10,884 nt of DNA from positions 1 through 10,884 of the forward strand of contig RFPQ01000018.1 in the NCBI GenBank assembly GCA_009926035.1. The letters are read 5' to 3'. Below the pieces are notes generated by a model. The model worked only from the letters and a program-made list of their open reading frames with translations. It did no database searches and had not been told where the DNA came from. The position numbers were made by a program, and so were the translations under genes. This document shows positions 7,087-10,884 of this stretch, one piece after another. Within the stretch, counting starts at the first letter, position 1. Each line of letters begins with the position of its first letter. Source of the DNA: Betaproteobacteria bacterium (GTDB taxonomy: Bacteria > Pseudomonadota > Gammaproteobacteria > Burkholderiales > Methylophilaceae).

Positions 7087-8070
7087 ATGATAATACTGAC
7101 TGGTGGTGCTGGCATGATAGGAAGTGTCATTGCTTGGCATCTTAATACTATCCTTGATCGAAAAGATATCATTATCGTCGATGACATCCAACACCCAGAT
7201 CAATGGAATAATTTAAGCAAACGAACATATATCGATTATCTTGATAAAAATGATCTTTTTCCTTGGCTTGAAAAAAAACAAGATATTGAAGCCATTATTC
7301 ATATGGGTGCAATCAGCGCTACAACTGAAACCGATTTCAACAAACTCTTAAATCATAATATTCGTTACAGCCAAAATTTATGGCGCTACGCAAGCGAACA
7401 CAAAATTCCTTTTCTTTATGCAAGCTCCGCAGCTACTTATGGCGGAGGTGAGTTTGGATATGATGATAAAGAATCTGAGCTAAGCAAACTAAGGCCCCTT
7501 AACGCTTACGGCTATTCAAAGCAATTCTTCGACCAATGGGCTGTTCAGCAAGTACTCGCGAAAGAAAAAACACCGCCACATTGGTGCGGTTTTAAATTCT
7601 TTAATGTGTATGGTCCAAACGAATACCATAAAAATAGAATGGCAAGCGTCGTATTTCATTCATTTAACCAACTTAAAAAAGAAGGTGAAATAAGGCTCTT
7701 TAAAAGCGATCGTCCGGACTATCAAGATGGTATGCAATTACGAGATTTTGTTTATGTCAAAGATGCAGCATCAGCTGTCTTACATTTTTTAAGCCACAAA
7801 GATCATTCAGGTATTTATAATGTAGGCACAGGAAAAGCATCGAGCTTTAAAGCGCTAGCAGAGTCGCTCGTTAAAAGTGTGGGGGGCGATCTTAATGCAA
7901 TTAAATATATTGATATGCCAAATGATCTTAAAGGAAAGTACCAATACTTTACTGAAGCAAACATTAAGAAACTAAAAGACGCGGGATATACAAAACCTTT
8001 CTTAACTATTGAAGAAGGTGTTAAAGATTACGCAACAAATTACCTAACAAAAAGTGATACATATGCATGA
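7087..8070 (+). CDS. hldD: HldD, ADP-L-glycero-D-manno-heptose 6-epimerase
   Basis: HldD epimerises ADP-D,D-heptose to ADP-L,D-heptose, the donor for the lipopolysaccharide inner core. It is an extended short-chain dehydrogenase fold: NAD(P)-binding G6-G-A-G-M-I-G12, an acidic D32-D33 after beta-2, the serine block YASSAATYGGGE (111-122) and catalytic Y141-G-Y-S-K145, then FKFFNVYGPNE and RDFVYVKD. The length (327) fits the family. Phrases such as HMGAISATTETD and LRPLNAYGYSK remind me more of alpha-proteobacterial HldD than of the E. coli or Neisseria form (from memory, not searched). Its TGA overlaps the gmhA ATG by four bases (ATGA), so the two are translationally coupled. No good ribosome site precedes its ATG. 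Confidence 0.9.
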   Translation: MIILTGGAGMIGSVIAWHLNTILDRKDIIIVDDIQHPDQWNNLSKRTYIDYLDKNDLFPWLEKKQDIEAIIHMGAISATTETDFNKLLNHNIRYSQNLWRYASEHKIPFLYASSAATYGGGEFGYDDKESELSKLRPLNAYGYSKQFFDQWAVQQVLAKEKTPPHWCGFKFFNVYGPNEYHKNRMASVVFHSFNQLKKEGEIRLFKSDRPDYQDGMQLRDFVYVKDAASAVLHFLSHKDHSGIYNVGTGKASSFKALAESLVKSVGGDLNAIKYIDMPNDLKGKYQYFTEANIKKLKDAGYTKPFLTIEEGVKDYATNYLTKSDTYA

Positions 8071-8636
8071 GTGAAAATATAAAAAGAATAGAATCTATTT
8101 TTCAAAGTCATCTTGATACGATTCATAAACTATCCTCTGTCATCAATGATGTAAATGAAGTCGCAGATATCATTAAAAAGACACTTCACGCTGGTGGCAA
8201 AGTATTGATTTTTGGCAATGGCGGAAGCGCATCCGATAGTCAACATATTGCGGCAGAAATTGTTGGTCGCTTTGTTAAAGAAAGAAAAGGTTTGCCTGCG
8301 ATTGCATTAACTACAGATACATCAATTCTCACAGCAGTTGGAAATGACTATGGCTTTGAACATATTTTTTCAAGACAAGTTGAAGCATTGTGCTTAAGGA
8401 ATGATGTGGTGATTGGCATCTCTACATCAGGTAACAGTAAAAATGTGGTGAAAGGTTTAGAAAAAGCAAATACATTAGGTGCCATTACTATCGGACTAAC
8501 TGGGGGCGATGGCGGGCTTATTAAAAAAATATCAAATCACAGTATCGTCGTAGATTCAAATGAAACAGCAAGAATTCAAGAGGCGCATATCTTAATCGGA
8601 CATACGCTTTGTGAACTCATTGATGAAAGTATCTAA
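8067..8636 (+). CDS. gmhA: GmhA, sedoheptulose-7-phosphate isomerase
   Basis: GmhA converts sedoheptulose 7-phosphate to D-glycero-D-manno-heptose 7-phosphate, the first committed step to ADP-heptose. It is a single SIS domain of 189 residues, the usual size (192 in E. coli). FGNGGSASDSQHIAAEIVGRF (49-69) and STSGNS (119-124) form the phosphate site. His60, Glu64, Gln171 and His179 match the zinc ligands of characterised GmhA enzymes, which argues against the related DiaA protein. It is joined to hldD by a 4-bp overlap and followed by hldE after 3 bp. Confidence 0.92.
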   Translation: MSENIKRIESIFQSHLDTIHKLSSVINDVNEVADIIKKTLHAGGKVLIFGNGGSASDSQHIAAEIVGRFVKERKGLPAIALTTDTSILTAVGNDYGFEHIFSRQVEALCLRNDVVIGISTSGNSKNVVKGLEKANTLGAITIGLTGGDGGLIKKISNHSIVVDSNETARIQEAHILIGHTLCELIDESI

Positions 8637-8639
8637 TAG

Positions 8640-10088
8640 ATGACTGATATCGAAATTATCAAAAATAAATTCAATGCTCGTAATCAATGGGCATTAGTTA
8701 TTGGCGACTTAATGCTAGATCGTTATTTAATTGGTAACGTATCAAGAATTTCTCCTGAAGCGCCTGTTCCCGTCGTAAGGCTAAAAGAGTCTTTTGATCG
8801 CATTGGAGGATCTGGTAATGTTGCAGCAAATTTATCGCTATTAGGAATTAAAACAGTGTTAGCTGGCCAAATTGGTAATGATATAGATGGAAAAAAATTA
8901 CTTGAGATTCTTAAAAAAAATCATATTGGTATAGATGGCATCTTAAAAGATAAGAATCCAACTACAACAAAAACGCGCATTATTGGCGAACATCAACAAA
9001 TGATGCGAATTGATCAAGAAGCAACCGCTGATTTGATCGACTCTCACGCGCTTATTAAAAAAATTATGACGCTTCTGAATAAAAAACCAGCGATAGTGAT
9101 ACTTTCAGATTATGCAAAAGGTGTTTTAAGTGAGCGTTTATGTCAGCACGTGATCAAAATCGCACGATTAAAAAAAATACCTGTACTAGTAGACCCCAAG
9201 GGTATTCACTATGAAAAATATAAAAATGCAACGGCTATTACACCAAATAAAAAAGAAGCGATTGAAGCCTGTCATATTCATGTCACTAAAAATACTAACT
9301 TTTTAACACCGCTTTTAAAATTAAAGAAATCCCTCAATTTACAATTTATAGCAATGACAAAGGGTGAAGATGGTATTGATTTAATCCAAGGCAATACAAT
9401 TAAAAATTTACCCGCTGTCAATCAACAACAAGTCTTTGATGTTTCGGGAGCTGGCGATACAGTTATTGCTACTCTAGCGGCATGTATGATCGCAAAAATG
9501 CCTATTGAAGCCTCACTTAATATTGCTAATATTGCCGCAGGTATAGTAATTGGCAAATTAGGTACGATTCCGATTACGCATGCAGACTTAATTAAAACTT
9601 TAAACGCACAACACTCAGATCAAGAGAAAAAAATTCACTCACTTGAAAGCCTCATGGAGCAAGTAACAATCTGGAAAAAACAGAAAAAGAAAATTGTATT
9701 TACAAATGGCTGCTTTGATATTCTTCACGCTGGCCATGTGACTTATCTTGAAAAAGCAAAAAAATTAGGTGATGTCTTAATTCTTGCTCTTAATAGCGAT
9801 TCATCTGTAACCAGACTAAAGGGGAAATCTAGGCCTGTAATACATCAAGAAGATCGAGCAAGAGTCCTTGCAGCACTTTCTTCTGTAGATGGTATTGTCA
9901 TTTTTAGTGAAGCAACGCCACTACATTTAATAAAGAAAATTCGGCCTGATATATTAGTTAAGGGCAGCGATTACAAAAAGAATCAAGTGGTAGGCCATCA
10001 AGAATTAAAAAAATGGCATGGTAAAGTTGAATTAGTTTCAATTGTTCCTGGAAGAAGTACTAGCGCTATTATCAAAAAAATATCTTAA
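8640..10088 (+). CDS. hldE: HldE, bifunctional heptose 7-phosphate kinase / heptose 1-phosphate adenylyltransferase
   Basis: The N-terminal domain (about 1-315) is a ribokinase-type sugar kinase: GDLMLDRY and ISPEAPVPVVRL near the start, a GGSGNVAANL block, and catalytic G270-A-G-D273-T. It makes heptose 1,7-bisphosphate. The C-terminal domain (about 345-482) is a nucleotidyltransferase with T355-N-G-C-F-D-I-L-H363-A-G-H366, DRARVLAAL and VKGSDY; it transfers AMP to heptose 1-phosphate. At 482 residues it is a full fusion like E. coli HldE (477). Several beta-proteobacteria, such as Burkholderia, have these activities as separate HldA and HldC. The gmhA gene ends TAA TAG directly before this ATG, a tandem stop with 3 bp between the gmhA stop and the start; no Shine-Dalgarno site is evident. 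Confidence 0.95.
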   Translation: MTDIEIIKNKFNARNQWALVIGDLMLDRYLIGNVSRISPEAPVPVVRLKESFDRIGGSGNVAANLSLLGIKTVLAGQIGNDIDGKKLLEILKKNHIGIDGILKDKNPTTTKTRIIGEHQQMMRIDQEATADLIDSHALIKKIMTLLNKKPAIVILSDYAKGVLSERLCQHVIKIARLKKIPVLVDPKGIHYEKYKNATAITPNKKEAIEACHIHVTKNTNFLTPLLKLKKSLNLQFIAMTKGEDGIDLIQGNTIKNLPAVNQQQVFDVSGAGDTVIATLAACMIAKMPIEASLNIANIAAGIVIGKLGTIPITHADLIKTLNAQHSDQEKKIHSLESLMEQVTIWKKQKKKIVFTNGCFDILHAGHVTYLEKAKKLGDVLILALNSDSSVTRLKGKSRPVIHQEDRARVLAALSSVDGIVIFSEATPLHLIKKIRPDILVKGSDYKKNQVVGHQELKKWHGKVELVSIVPGRSTSAIIKKIS

Positions 10089-10092
10089 GATT

Positions 10093-10884
10093 TTGAGCTC
10101 TCAAAAAATTCTGGTTGTAGGTCCGTCATGGCTAGGCGACATGGTCATGGCACAAAAACTTTTTAAAGTCATTAAAGATCATTACCCCAAAAGTGAGCTT
10201 CACTTAGCTTCGCCTCTATGGACTATCCCCTTAGTTTCTCGAATGCCTGAAGTTGACAAACCTATTGCTCTGCCGTTTTCGCATGGTGAACTAAGTTTAG
10301 TTAAACGCTACCAATTAGGAAAAACTCTAAAAGTCGAGGGTTACACACAAGCCATTGTATTAACTAACTCATTCAAATCAGCACTTATTCCCTTTTTCGC
10401 CAATATTCCCATGCGCACTGGATTTTTGGGAGAAATGCGCTTTGGACTTATTAATGATCGTATTAAAAAAGATAAAAGTCTTTATCGAACTGTTGATCAA
10501 TTTTTAGCGCTCGCACCAAAAAATAAAAATTTTAAAATGAGCTTATCAACTCACCTCATTTCGAAGTCTAATCAAGCAAGAAAATTTTTAAAGGGTAAAT
10601 TAAAACCATCTGATAAAGTTTTAGGAATTGCTCCAGGCGCTGAATATGGTGAAGCTAAAAGATGGCCTGTTGAATATTTTGCAAAAGTCGCAATTGAAGC
10701 CATAAAAAATGATTGGAAAGTTATTTTGCTGGGATCTTCAAATGATCATGATCTTGGAAGATCGCTGGATAAACTTACAAAAAATAAAGTAATTAATCTT
10801 ATTGGCAAGACAAAACTTGAAGAAGTTATTGATGTAATGAGTATATGCAACTCATTTTTAAGTAATGATTCTGGGTTAATGCAT
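10093..10884 (+). CDS. waaF: WaaF, ADP-heptose:LPS heptosyltransferase II (3' end outside window)
   Basis: WaaF (GT9 family) adds the second heptose to the lipopolysaccharide inner core on the cytoplasmic face of the inner membrane. The frame is open for 264 codons to the window end, about three quarters of the usual 340 or so residues. It starts with KILVVGPSWLGDMVMAQKLF (residues 5-24), the hallmark N-terminus. The nucleotide-sugar region has APGAEYGEAKRWP (180-192), and the window ends in SNDSGLMH (257-264), the conserved donor-site motif. The best start is a TTG at 10093, four bases after the hldE stop; no in-frame ATG or GTG lies before the conserved motif. WaaC has similar architecture, but GPSWLGDMVMA and the PGAEYG..KRWP motif favour WaaF. 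It is the last visible gene of the heptose operon. Confidence 0.9.
   Translation, partial: MSSQKILVVGPSWLGDMVMAQKLFKVIKDHYPKSELHLASPLWTIPLVSRMPEVDKPIALPFSHGELSLVKRYQLGKTLKVEGYTQAIVLTNSFKSALIPFFANIPMRTGFLGEMRFGLINDRIKKDKSLYRTVDQFLALAPKNKNFKMSLSTHLISKSNQARKFLKGKLKPSDKVLGIAPGAEYGEAKRWPVEYFAKVAIEAIKNDWKVILLGSSNDHDLGRSLDKLTKNKVINLIGKTKLEEVIDVMSICNSFLSNDSGLMH

Overview
The window is chromosomal core DNA from an AT-rich Gram-negative proteobacterium. The order dapB - bamE(omlA) - fur - recN - nadK - hrcA - hemH is, from memory, the arrangement of beta-proteobacteria such as Burkholderia. Together with the low GC and tight packing, this suggests a small-genome beta-proteobacterium, for example a Methylophilaceae-like lineage; the lineage is inferred, not shown. 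No mobile element, CRISPR array, rRNA or tRNA was recognised.

Layout. Bases 1-180 hold the first codons of carA on the minus strand and its upstream region: a near-consensus sigma-70 promoter (TTGAAA, 17 bp, TATAAT), a 17-bp hairpin that would start at the first transcribed base, and an inverted repeat around the -35 box. Next, on the minus strand, come dapB (180-982) and bamE (987-1718). Fur runs divergently from bamE (1788-2216) and meets recN tail to tail, with both stop codons inside one TTTAAA. RecN (2213-3874) and nadK (3884-4753) are on the minus strand. From a 177-bp divergent region at 4754-4930, a plus-strand run of six genes reaches the window end: hrcA, hemH, hldD, gmhA, hldE and waaF (cut off at its 3' end, with a TTG start).

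How the genes fit together. DapB (lysine and diaminopimelate) and CarA (carbamoyl phosphate) are biosynthetic. BamE is an outer-membrane assembly lipoprotein. Fur, HrcA and RecN are iron, heat-shock and DNA-damage functions, and NadK supplies NADP. HemH ends haem synthesis. GmhA, HldE and HldD make the ADP-heptose that WaaF adds to the lipopolysaccharide core; the phosphatase GmhB is not in view.

Two genes are broken as written. DapB lacks one base near 387-391. RecN has a surplus base in a T6 run (3118-3123) and a tandem 5-bp duplication (2598-2607). Undoing these restores products of 267 and 551 residues, close to the normal family lengths. Sequencing or assembly error is the simplest reading for the homopolymer cases, less so for the 5-bp duplication. 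The most interesting non-coding signal is the carA leader hairpin. I did not find a clearly novel multi-gene system.
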